Assembly: GCA_934692675.1 (NCBI GenBank) | Contig: CAKUUD010000002.1 | Coordinates: 62,001-126,000, forward strand | Direction: 5' to 3' | DNA length: 64,000 nt | DNA from: an uncultured Eubacteriales bacterium | GTDB lineage: Bacteria > Bacillota > Clostridia > Oscillospirales > Acutalibacteraceae | Part shown: piece after piece, positions 9,857-16,631 of the stretch | Numbering within the stretch: the stretch's first letter is position 1 | How the letters are laid out: each line of letters begins with the position of its first letter | Position numbers and translations under genes: made by a program | The notes under the pieces: generated by a model | What the model was told of the DNA's origin: nothing | What the model saw: the letters and a program-made list of their open reading frames with translations, nothing else | Databases searched by the model: none

Positions 9857-9885
9857 TTTACATTTTTGATTAAAAATGATATAAT
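9857..9885 (+). promoter_or_regulatory. Sigma-A-type promoter of the orphan membrane-protein gene
   Basis: TTTACA (9857-9862), a 17-base spacer and TATAAT (9880-9885). It lies just downstream of the divIVA terminator, so the next gene is transcribed separately and must start after about 9892. Confidence 0.75.
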
Positions 9886-9919
9886 ACTATTAAATAGAAA
9901 GAACGAGGTGATGTTAAAA

Positions 9920-10396
9920 GTGTTAGATAAAGTTAAAACAATAGCTCAAATAGTATTGATTAGTGTGATTGCAACATCGGTTCTGAGAGTGTCGAATAGT
10001 GTTATTAAAGCATCGAATAATGCTAACTGTGCGATTTCTACGATTAAGAAAACATTTGAAAATAGAAATATAAATGAAACTACCGCAAACTTAGCACAAA
10101 TAACGAAAAATCTTAAAGAATTTACCGGAAAAGATTTAGAATCAATAAAGAAAATCATATCCAAGCTTGACGAAAAAGATGTAGAAGTAATCAGAAAAGT
10201 TATGTTTAATTGCGAAGTGGCAACTGAAGATATGAAAGAAATAACTAAAATTGTTAAAGACAAAGTAGGATTGAGATGTTACGGAATTTTTAATTCTTTG
10301 TCGGCTAGTGAAGCAAGAGAACTCGTAGAAAAAAATACTCCTAAGAATTGGTATAATCTTTTTTCTAATGTTTTTAAAAAAATAAATAATGCATAA
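9920..10396 (+). CDS. Small membrane-anchored helical protein of unknown function
   Basis: I do not recognise this family. The product (about 158 residues) has one hydrophobic segment near the N-terminus (KTIAQIVLISVIATSVL) followed by a helical, heptad-like region rich in Lys, Glu, Asn and Ile, and two cysteines in the middle. GTG 9920 is chosen because GAGGTGAT at 9905-9912 is a near-perfect ribosome binding site seven bases away; the ATG at 9911 overlaps that site. It has its own promoter and is closed by terminators on both sides, so it is a single-gene unit. No neighbour suggests a role. Confidence 0.6.
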   Translation: MLDKVKTIAQIVLISVIATSVLRVSNSVIKASNNANCAISTIKKTFENRNINETTANLAQITKNLKEFTGKDLESIKKIISKLDEKDVEVIRKVMFNCEVATEDMKEITKIVKDKVGLRCYGIFNSLSASEARELVEKNTPKNWYNLFSNVFKKINNA

Positions 10397-10401
10397 CTTA
10401 A

Positions 10402-10447
10402 AAGGAAGTAAATTGCTCGGTGATGAGCATTGTTACTTCCTTAATTT
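10402..10447. terminator. Bidirectional terminator between the orphan gene and tadA
   Basis: AAGGAAGTAA (10402-10411) pairs with TTACTTCCTT (10433-10442), with an inner TGCTC/GAGCA stem, and is followed by a T run on the plus strand. The right arm overlaps the last codons of tadA on the minus strand. Confidence 0.7.
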
Positions 10448-10894
10448 TTTAAAAAAATTTGATAAAATTTGAGAACATTCGTTTTGCAAGACTCCGCTAC
10501 GGATTTCAGGCTTGTGATTGTACGGCAATTCAAACAAATTTACAACGGAATGGCACGATCCGGATTTTGGGTCAAAAGCTCCGTAAACAAGGCGGGAAAT
10601 TCGTGAGTTTATTATTGCTCCTGCGCACATAGGGCACGGCTCTAATGTAACATACATCGTGCAATTTGTTAATCTCCAGCGCTGTAAAGCTTCGCACGCA
10701 TTGTGAATAGCCTCAATTTCCGCATGACATAACGAATTTTTTAATGATTCTCGGTGATTTCTTCCCCGAGATATTATTTTTTTATCGTGAACTATAATCG
10801 CTCCCACGGGCACCTCAAGCTCTTCGGCCGCCTTATGCGCTTCTTCGAGCGCTTGCTTCATATAAAATATATCGTCATTTTCTAGGTATTCCAT
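10433..10894 (-). CDS. tadA: tRNA-specific adenosine-34 deaminase TadA
   Basis: Deaminates A34 to inosine in tRNA-Arg(ACG). It shows the cytidine/deoxycytidylate deaminase-type zinc site: HAE with the catalytic glutamate, then PCPMCAGA. The length of 153 residues and the YVTLEPCPMCAGA context are typical of TadA. It lies six bases downstream of the cation exporter gene on the same strand and is probably expressed from that promoter. The nearest ribosome binding site (AAGGA) is about 13 bases before the ATG. Confidence 0.93.
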   Translation of the reverse strand: MEYLENDDIFYMKQALEEAHKAAEELEVPVGAIIVHDKKIISRGRNHRESLKNSLCHAEIEAIHNACEALQRWRLTNCTMYVTLEPCPMCAGAIINSRISRLVYGAFDPKSGSCHSVVNLFELPYNHKPEIRSGVLQNECSQILSNFFKKLRK

Positions 10895-10900
10895 TTAAAT

Positions 10901-12094
10901 TTAATTTTCCTTTTTAATGTCTGATTTAGATTCAAAATAATTTCTATCCACATCTATGATGCACTTGTAGTTATCGTCAAGAGCACGAATGCTTTCTGCT
11001 ACGGATTGTTCTATTTCATCATCCGAGGGCTCTATATCATATGGAATCGATAGGTGAAATATCAAAGTTGGCCTTTTGCCCGGAATTATCCTGAAGTCAT
11101 AAATTTTAGCATTTCTATGAAGGAGTTTTACAAGTTGAGAAATTTTTTCTCGCACAGAATTTACTTTTTCGTCGTCGGTAACAATAGGGTCTACATGAAT
11201 GATTGATTTGCAATTGAATTTTTCTTTCAATCTTTTTTCTATTTTATCTATAGATTCATGGAGTTCCATAATATTTTTATCCGCGGGCATTTCTGCATGA
11301 AAAGATATCATGCTAGTGTTGGGACCGTAATTATGAACAATTAAATCATGAATTCCAAGAACATTTGGAGAAGATAGCACTACTTCGTGAATTTTTTTCA
11401 CAAGATTCGGATCCGGAGAAGCTCCCAGAAGAGGATTTAAAGTTTCTTTTATCATTCCTATACCTGTACATATTATGAATATTGCAACTACTATTCCCGA
11501 GTAAGCGTCAACGGAAACTCCGGTAAAGTAGGTTATTGCCATTCCTAAAAGTATCGTAATAGTAGCTATTACGTCGCCCAGGCTATCAAACGCAGTAGCT
11601 TTTATCGCCGTTGAATCCAAAATTTTTCCTATTTTCCTATTAAATATGCAAAGCCATAATTTTACTATTAAAGATCCAATTAGTATCAATGTTGGAATCA
11701 AAGCTATGGTTGTAGGCTCTGGATTAAATATTTTTTCAACCGAAGTTTTTATAAATTCCAGGCCCATAAAAATTATGGCTATTGAAACTATGAGTCCCGA
11801 GACATATTCGATTCTTCCGTACCCGAATGGATGCTCTTTATCCGCAGGATTCCCCGAAGCTTTAAAACATACCAGCGTTACTATCGAAGAAATTGCATCC
11901 GAAAGGTTATTAAAAGCGTCTGCGCTTATTGCTATTGAAGATGTCACTATTCCGGCAAAAAATTTTCCTACAGATAAAAGTATATTGCAGATAATTCCGG
12001 CGTAGCCGCTTAGCATTCCTAGCCGCCTTCTAACTTCGGAATTATTCTTTTGTGCCTTCTCTAAAACGAATTTTTTTATTATATAATCAGTCAT
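10901..12094 (-). CDS. Cation diffusion facilitator (probable divalent metal exporter, possibly Mn2+)
   Basis: Six-helix CDF transporter of 397 residues with a cytoplasmic C-terminal domain, exporting divalent metal against protons. Helix 2 carries FNNLSD (N-x3-D) and helix 5 carries FDSLGD (D-x3-D). This pattern lacks the histidine of zinc-type members and resembles the sites reported for manganese exporters, so Mn2+ is the best guess (inference). The C-terminal half has an extra ferredoxin-like region, making it longer than minimal CDFs. A GGAGG lies 32 bases before the ATG with no nearer site, and no ATG, GTG or TTG is in frame upstream. The leader is flanked by a 13-bp inverted repeat. 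Confidence 0.85.
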   Translation of the reverse strand: MTDYIIKKFVLEKAQKNNSEVRRRLGMLSGYAGIICNILLSVGKFFAGIVTSSIAISADAFNNLSDAISSIVTLVCFKASGNPADKEHPFGYGRIEYVSGLIVSIAIIFMGLEFIKTSVEKIFNPEPTTIALIPTLILIGSLIVKLWLCIFNRKIGKILDSTAIKATAFDSLGDVIATITILLGMAITYFTGVSVDAYSGIVVAIFIICTGIGMIKETLNPLLGASPDPNLVKKIHEVVLSSPNVLGIHDLIVHNYGPNTSMISFHAEMPADKNIMELHESIDKIEKRLKEKFNCKSIIHVDPIVTDDEKVNSVREKISQLVKLLHRNAKIYDFRIIPGKRPTLIFHLSIPYDIEPSDDEIEQSVAESIRALDDNYKCIIDVDRNYFESKSDIKKEN

Positions 12095-12105
12095 TTTTTT
12101 CGCAG

Positions 12106-12165
12106 ATAATAATTTACCTACTCTATCCTCCTTGCTTAAAATACCTACTTTTGGTAAATTATTAT
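12106..12165. repeat. 13-bp perfect inverted repeat around the CDF leader
   Basis: ATAATAATTTACC at 12106-12118 and its exact complement at 12153-12165, 34 bases apart. The distal arm overlaps the minus-strand -10 box and predicted transcription start of the exporter gene. The proximal arm lies between its GGAGG (12127-12131) and its ATG. It could be a two-site operator or an RNA hairpin in read-through transcripts. Confidence 0.6.
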
Positions 12166-12189
12166 ACTATTTTTTTTAATTTTTGTTAA
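12161..12189 (-). promoter_or_regulatory. Promoter for the cation exporter-tadA unit
   Basis: On the minus strand: TTAACA (12189-12184), a 17-base spacer and TATAAT (12166-12161). The -35 lies inside the 3' end of the preceding gene (12176-13243). The predicted start is near 12154. Confidence 0.6.
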
Positions 12190-13243
12190 TAGGTGTAGAA
12201 GTATTTTTACTGACTTTTTTTCTATATTTAATGAATTCGTACGAAATATACGAGATAAATCCCAGCGACACAACGGACAGCGAAGCAATTAGATATATAT
12301 TAGGACAGCCATTGCTTGAATCATTCGATACTATATTTTCGGTGTTTTCTTCGCTATAATTATTTTCGTTTAGATTATCAGTATGGTGTAAAGAGTTGGG
12401 TGAGTTATTTTTTACATTGTTTTTACCTTTTTGCGAATTTGATTTTGATTTGGATTTTGATTTTACAGTGGTGCTTTTATCAGCATTTTCCCTGAAAACT
12501 TCAACTTCATAAACTCGTTTTATTTTAAGTTGCTTATTAGAAACTGTTATTTTAAAATAGGTTGTTTTTCCTGCGGCGCTTAATTTCCTTCTGTTTATTT
12601 TTATATCTAAATCTTCACTAAACGGGGTGAATTCGAAATCTAGATATTTCGTATACGAAGGAACATCCATATGATAATTAAAATTGTTCGGAGAAAATTC
12701 TGGAGATAAAGAACCTATATTCGGACGTATAGATTTTAATCTGCAATTTTGTATTTCAGGGTTTTCTATAATATTAATCGTGAAATCGTTCGAGGAAATT
12801 TTTTGGCGTGAATTGCAGTCCAAAAATTCTGCACGCAGGTTTATAGTTTTAGGAATGGATTTTTTGTATGTTTTTAAATAGATTTCATAAAGAGTTATTT
12901 CTGAACTTTCGGCTGAAACTTTTTTTAATTTTTTTGGATTATACCTAACATTTATAAAATTTTCTTTTGTTTCTGTTTTTAATTGATTTCTGGAAATAGG
13001 TTCAAAACTCAGAATTTTTTTCAAGTTAAGTTCAGAACAATTGTAAGAAAGAGAGCAGTCAAATCCCTCTAAAGTCATGCCCGGGTAAGCGTTTTTTAAT
13101 ATTATTTCTATTTTTATTTCATCTCCCGGCAAATAGTTTGAGCTTTCTATTTTTGCTTCTAGATTATAATTTGTAGCTTCCGAATTAAATGGCGTAAATA
13201 ATATCATCGTTAAGAATAATAAAAAAATTCTGTATTTTTTCAT
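12176..13243 (-). CDS. Secreted, membrane-anchored protein with cohesin-like and cadherin-like beta-sandwich domains
   Basis: A 355-residue extracellular protein. It has a signal peptide (residues 1-23) and a cohesin-like beta-sandwich (about 25-160) with the YLPGDEIKIEI and GFDCSLSYN segments expected of that fold. A cadherin-like beta-sandwich repeat follows (about 165-255) with the typical LSPEFSPNNFNYHMDVPS signature. Next come a hydrophilic Ser/Lys/Asn-rich linker and a C-terminal transmembrane helix (about 315-335) with a basic tail. That design suggests a wall-spanning surface protein. No dockerin or cellulosomal partner is visible. Divergent from mscS across 72 bases. Domain calls are by pattern and the function is unknown. 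Confidence 0.65.
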   Translation of the reverse strand: MKKYRIFLLFLTMILFTPFNSEATNYNLEAKIESSNYLPGDEIKIEIILKNAYPGMTLEGFDCSLSYNCSELNLKKILSFEPISRNQLKTETKENFINVRYNPKKLKKVSAESSEITLYEIYLKTYKKSIPKTINLRAEFLDCNSRQKISSNDFTINIIENPEIQNCRLKSIRPNIGSLSPEFSPNNFNYHMDVPSYTKYLDFEFTPFSEDLDIKINRRKLSAAGKTTYFKITVSNKQLKIKRVYEVEVFRENADKSTTVKSKSKSKSNSQKGKNNVKNNSPNSLHHTDNLNENNYSEENTENIVSNDSSNGCPNIYLIASLSVVSLGFISYISYEFIKYRKKVSKNTSTPINKN

Positions 13244-13315
13244 AAAATCCTTCTTTCAAATATGGTATAATTTTTTTAGAATATATAGTATAATGTAATT
13301 CTGAGAGGTGGTAAT

Positions 13316-14101
13316 ATGAATTTTATATTTGGCGGTGATGGAATTAAAATTCCGACAGAACTGCAAAATAATTTAATTTTATTCGTAAAAGCTCTTTTAA
13401 TTTTTTTGATTGGGTGGTGGATAATAAATAAAGTTTGTAAGCTTGTTTTGGTATTTTTTCAAAAAGCTACATCTCAAGCAAGTTTTGCTTCGTTTTTAAA
13501 TTCCGTGCTTAAATTTTCGCTCAGGATATTGTTAATTGTAAGTGTGCTAGGATATTTAAAATTTAACGTTACATCTTTAATAGCAGCTATAGGAGCTTCT
13601 TTTGTGGCTATTGGGATTTCGCTTAAGGATAGCATATCGAACATAGTTGGAGGAATAATTTTAGTAACGAATAATCCAATTCACGTTGGGGATTATATAG
13701 AATTTGAAAACGTTTCAGGGAAAGTAGTAAAAATTGAAATGCTTTTTACAACGCTTAAATCTTCGGAAGAAAACAAAATGGTAGTTATTCCAAATTCCAG
13801 GCTTGTTTCGAACAATATCACTCGAAAAAGTCAGCATGATATAAAAGCGGTGGAATTTAATTCCGTTGTTTCCGTTCCAAATAATAATGTAGATTTTTCA
13901 AAATTTTTCGAAAAAGAATTTATTTTGAATGACAAAATTTTGCAGCTTCCGGTTCCCAAGATTCAAATTAAAAAAGAAGATAGCGCAGTAGATATACGTA
14001 TAAAGCTGTGGTGTCAAGTTCAGGATGAAGAAGCAGTAAAAATGATTTTGGAAAATTCTTTTAAAAAATTATGTAAAAAATATAAAGTTGCTGCATTGTA
14101 A
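13316..14101 (+). CDS. mscS: Small-conductance mechanosensitive channel, MscS family
   Basis: Tension-gated channel that releases solutes on osmotic downshock. Three transmembrane helices come first; helix 3 is the Gly/Ala-rich pore helix (GASFVAIGISLKDSISN), followed by the MscS beta domain with HVGDYIEF. The cytoplasmic vestibule is slightly short (261 residues against 286 in E. coli MscS). GAGAGGTGG precedes the ATG at 13316. A TATAAT at 13289-13294 may be its -10, but no convincing -35 is visible. Confidence 0.9.
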   Translation: MNFIFGGDGIKIPTELQNNLILFVKALLIFLIGWWIINKVCKLVLVFFQKATSQASFASFLNSVLKFSLRILLIVSVLGYLKFNVTSLIAAIGASFVAIGISLKDSISNIVGGIILVTNNPIHVGDYIEFENVSGKVVKIEMLFTTLKSSEENKMVVIPNSRLVSNNITRKSQHDIKAVEFNSVVSVPNNNVDFSKFFEKEFILNDKILQLPVPKIQIKKEDSAVDIRIKLWCQVQDEEAVKMILENSFKKLCKKYKVAAL

Positions 14102-14167
14102 ATTAATAATATAATAACATTATTTTAAATTAAATTCAACTACAAAATTAAAAAAGGAGATGCTCAT

Positions 14168-14725
14168 ATGGCAGTAGAAACATTTTCCGCAGGTGTAGCG
14201 CCCGGCGGCCTTAGAAATATTCAGGAGATTAAAATTCTTATATGTTACATTTTTGATAAACTCGATAAACCTTTAACCAAAAATGATGTAACATCCATAT
14301 TGCAAAGTTATGAGATAGCAAATTATTTTGATGCCAGCCAGGCCTTTTCCCAGATGGTACTTCAGGGCAACTTAAAAGAGTATGATGAAGATGATAATTT
14401 TTATGTTATTACTCCAACAGGAAGAATGATTTCGGAGGAACTTGGAGGCTCTTTGCCGGTAACTATCAAAGAAAAATCTTTAAAAAGTGCCGAAGGTTAC
14501 TTCAAAAGATTAAAAAGTGAAAAAGAAAATACAGTAAATATGGTTAGGACAGAATGGGGCTATATGGTTAATTGCAAAATTTCGGGCGGAGACTTTAATA
14601 TGCTCGAATTGGGAGTGTACGCTCCTGACATAAATGCTGCATCCATAATCAGAGATAATTTTTATAAAAAACCTGATGAAATATACAAAAATCTTCTTAC
14701 AATGCTCACTCAAGGGGAGTATTAA
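14168..14725 (+). CDS. DUF4364-family protein (probable winged-helix regulator)
   Basis: A 185-residue cytoplasmic protein of the DUF4364 family, common in Clostridia. The N-terminal half (about residues 15-100) has a winged-helix pattern, with KPLTKNDVTSIL as a likely helix and a beta-wing ending YVITPTGRMISEEL. The C-terminal half is of unknown fold. AAAAAGGAG precedes the ATG at 14168. Target genes and ligand are unknown. The next gene has its own promoter, so this gene is either alone or follows mscS. Confidence 0.75.
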   Translation: MAVETFSAGVAPGGLRNIQEIKILICYIFDKLDKPLTKNDVTSILQSYEIANYFDASQAFSQMVLQGNLKEYDEDDNFYVITPTGRMISEELGGSLPVTIKEKSLKSAEGYFKRLKSEKENTVNMVRTEWGYMVNCKISGGDFNMLELGVYAPDINAASIIRDNFYKKPDEIYKNLLTMLTQGEY

Positions 14726-14737
14726 GTGGCTAAGTCC

Positions 14738-14765
14738 TTGACATAACCGTGTATTCCGATATAAT
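14738..14765 (+). promoter_or_regulatory. Sigma-A-type promoter for rlmN and the following kinase/phosphatase genes
   Basis: TTGACA (14738-14743), a 16-base spacer and TATAAT (14760-14765). The predicted transcript begins near 14772, about 36 bases before the rlmN ATG. Confidence 0.8.
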
Positions 14766-14807
14766 AAAACCTATATGTTAGCATTTTGAGGAGTGATTTA
14801 TGCGTAC

Positions 14808-15836
14808 ATGGTTAAAAAAGATATAAAATCTATGACCCTTGAAGAAATCAATAACGATATATCAAATCTTTCTTTTGAATCTTACCGTTCTACTCAAATC
14901 TACGGGTGGATAGTTAAAGGGGCAGAGAGCTTTGGTGAAATGAGAAACATCCCCAAGAAATTGATGGATTTATTGAATGATAAATATTACATTCCATTGG
15001 TTAAAATAAAGACTAAAAAAGTTTCAAAAGATTCCACTGTAAAATACCTCTTTGAGTTGCAAGATGGTCAGCTGATAGAAGCGGTTGTAATGAAGTATGC
15101 TCATGGATATTCCATGTGTCTTTCTACTCAAGCCGGATGCAAAATGGGATGTGCATTTTGCGTTACAGGAAAAGGAGGATTTAACAGAAATTTATTACCT
15201 TCGGAGATGATAGCCCAGATTCAAATTGCGCAAAAAGATTTGAATATCAGAATTTCAAACATAGTTCTAATGGGCATGGGAGAGCCTTTAGATAATTACG
15301 ATAATGTTTTAAAATTTCTAGAGCTTATCTCTTCTGAAAATCATTTAAATATCGGAATGAGGCATATTTCACTCTCTACATGTGGAATTGTGGATAAAAT
15401 TTATGATTTATCAAACAAAAACATTCCTCTCACTTTGTCGATATCTCTTCATGCGCCTAATGATGAAATTCGAAATCAAATAATGAGGATAAACAAAAAG
15501 TGGAATGTAAGTGAACTTATAGATGCTTGCAAATTTTATTTAAATCGTGGAGGAAGGAGAATATCCTTTGAATACGCCATGATAGAAAATGTTAATGATA
15601 TGACTGAATGCGCCAATGAATTGGCTCAGCTATTAAAAGGAATGCTTTGTCATGTTAATTTAATACCTCTTAACGAGGCGTCAAACAGCAGTGCTTTTAG
15701 GAGCAGCTCAAAATCCAGGATATATTCTTTTCAAAGTATCCTTCAAAAGCATGGTATAAACGCCACTGTTCGAAGAACTCTTGGGAAGGACATAGATGCA
15801 GCTTGTGGACAATTAAAAGGTAAATACCGGAATTAG
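14808..15836 (+). CDS. rlmN: 23S rRNA (A2503-C2)/tRNA (A37-C2) methyltransferase RlmN
   Basis: Radical-SAM methyltransferase acting on A2503 of 23S rRNA and A37 of some tRNAs. The cluster motif CKMGCAFC lies near residues 111-118, inside STQAGCKMGCAFCVTGKGG. The methyl-carrying cysteine of the C-terminal region is in AACGQL. The start at ATG 14808 gives the normal N-terminus (KDIKSMTLEEI), but the GAGGAG at 14788-14793 is 14 bases away. An out-of-frame ATG at 14800 sits at the ideal distance and would encode only eight residues. In Firmicutes rlmN commonly precedes prpC and prkC, as here. Confidence 0.94.
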   Translation: MVKKDIKSMTLEEINNDISNLSFESYRSTQIYGWIVKGAESFGEMRNIPKKLMDLLNDKYYIPLVKIKTKKVSKDSTVKYLFELQDGQLIEAVVMKYAHGYSMCLSTQAGCKMGCAFCVTGKGGFNRNLLPSEMIAQIQIAQKDLNIRISNIVLMGMGEPLDNYDNVLKFLELISSENHLNIGMRHISLSTCGIVDKIYDLSNKNIPLTLSISLHAPNDEIRNQIMRINKKWNVSELIDACKFYLNRGGRRISFEYAMIENVNDMTECANELAQLLKGMLCHVNLIPLNEASNSSAFRSSSKSRIYSFQSILQKHGINATVRRTLGKDIDAACGQLKGKYRN

Positions 15837-15850
15837 GGAGGTAGGCAAAA

Positions 15851-16585
15851 ATGATTAATGTTTTTAGCAAAACCGACATAGGTAGAGTTCGCAAAGTTAA
15901 TCAGGACGCTGTGAAGACAGAAGTGATTTCTGATAATCTTGCGTGGTCCGTTGTTTGTGATGGAATGGGCGGACAGGCAGGCGGAGATATTGCGAGTAAC
16001 ATAGCTGTTATTATGATTTCTAAATTTTTATCCGATAATCTTAGTGAATTAAAAACTTCGGATGAAATAAAATCAGTAATTTACGAAGCTGTTAGCAGTG
16101 CTAATCAGGCTATTTATCTTAAATCAGAAAAAGATAAAAATTTGAAAAATATGGGAACTACAGTTATTGTATGCGTTGTTAGTATGAATAAGCTTTATGT
16201 TGCGCATATGGGAGATAGCAGAGCTTACTTGATTTCAGACGACGAAATAACTCAAATAACGACAGACCACTCTATGGTTCAAGAGATGTTAGACAACGGA
16301 AAATTAACAATAGAAGAAGCCCGAAATCATCCTCAAAAAAATATAATTACAAGAGCTCTTGGGGTTAGCCCTGAAATAAAGCTGGAGTACAATACCCTCG
16401 ATATAAAAAAGGGAAATATAATTCTTTCGTGCACGGATGGCCTTACGAATACTGTCGAAGAACAGGATATTTACAATATTTGTAAAAAATGCGATAATAA
16501 AGAGGAAGCAGTGGGCAAATTAATAAGTAAAGGGAATAAAAATGGCGGAAATGACAACATAACAGTTTCTTTGATTTGTTGTTAG
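15851..16585 (+). CDS. prpC: PP2C-type Ser/Thr protein phosphatase (PrpC/Stp)
   Basis: Metal-dependent phosphatase that reverses phosphorylation by the adjacent PASTA kinase. All the PP2C motifs are present: RKVNQDA, VVCDGMGGQAGGD with metal-binding Asp, the MGDSRAYL segment, SCTDGLTN, and GGNDNITV near the C-terminus. It is 244 residues long and cytoplasmic. AGGGAGGTAGG gives a strong ribosome binding site before the ATG at 15851. It forms an operon with rlmN and prkC. Confidence 0.95.
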   Translation: MINVFSKTDIGRVRKVNQDAVKTEVISDNLAWSVVCDGMGGQAGGDIASNIAVIMISKFLSDNLSELKTSDEIKSVIYEAVSSANQAIYLKSEKDKNLKNMGTTVIVCVVSMNKLYVAHMGDSRAYLISDDEITQITTDHSMVQEMLDNGKLTIEEARNHPQKNIITRALGVSPEIKLEYNTLDIKKGNIILSCTDGLTNTVEEQDIYNICKKCDNKEEAVGKLISKGNKNGGNDNITVSLICC

Positions 16586-16631
16586 GATAAATTTTTTAAG
16601 TATAAGTTTCAAATGAAATGGAGAGAAAGAT

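Noticed and set aside
9821..9919. Upstream ATG start for the orphan membrane protein
   Set aside because: It lies within the divIVA terminator and upstream of the promoter -10, so it would not be on the transcript.
12095..12175. Mn2+ (yybP-ykoY) riboswitch before the cation exporter
   Set aside because: The leader is only about 60 bases after the predicted start, too short, and the conserved riboswitch loops are not seen.
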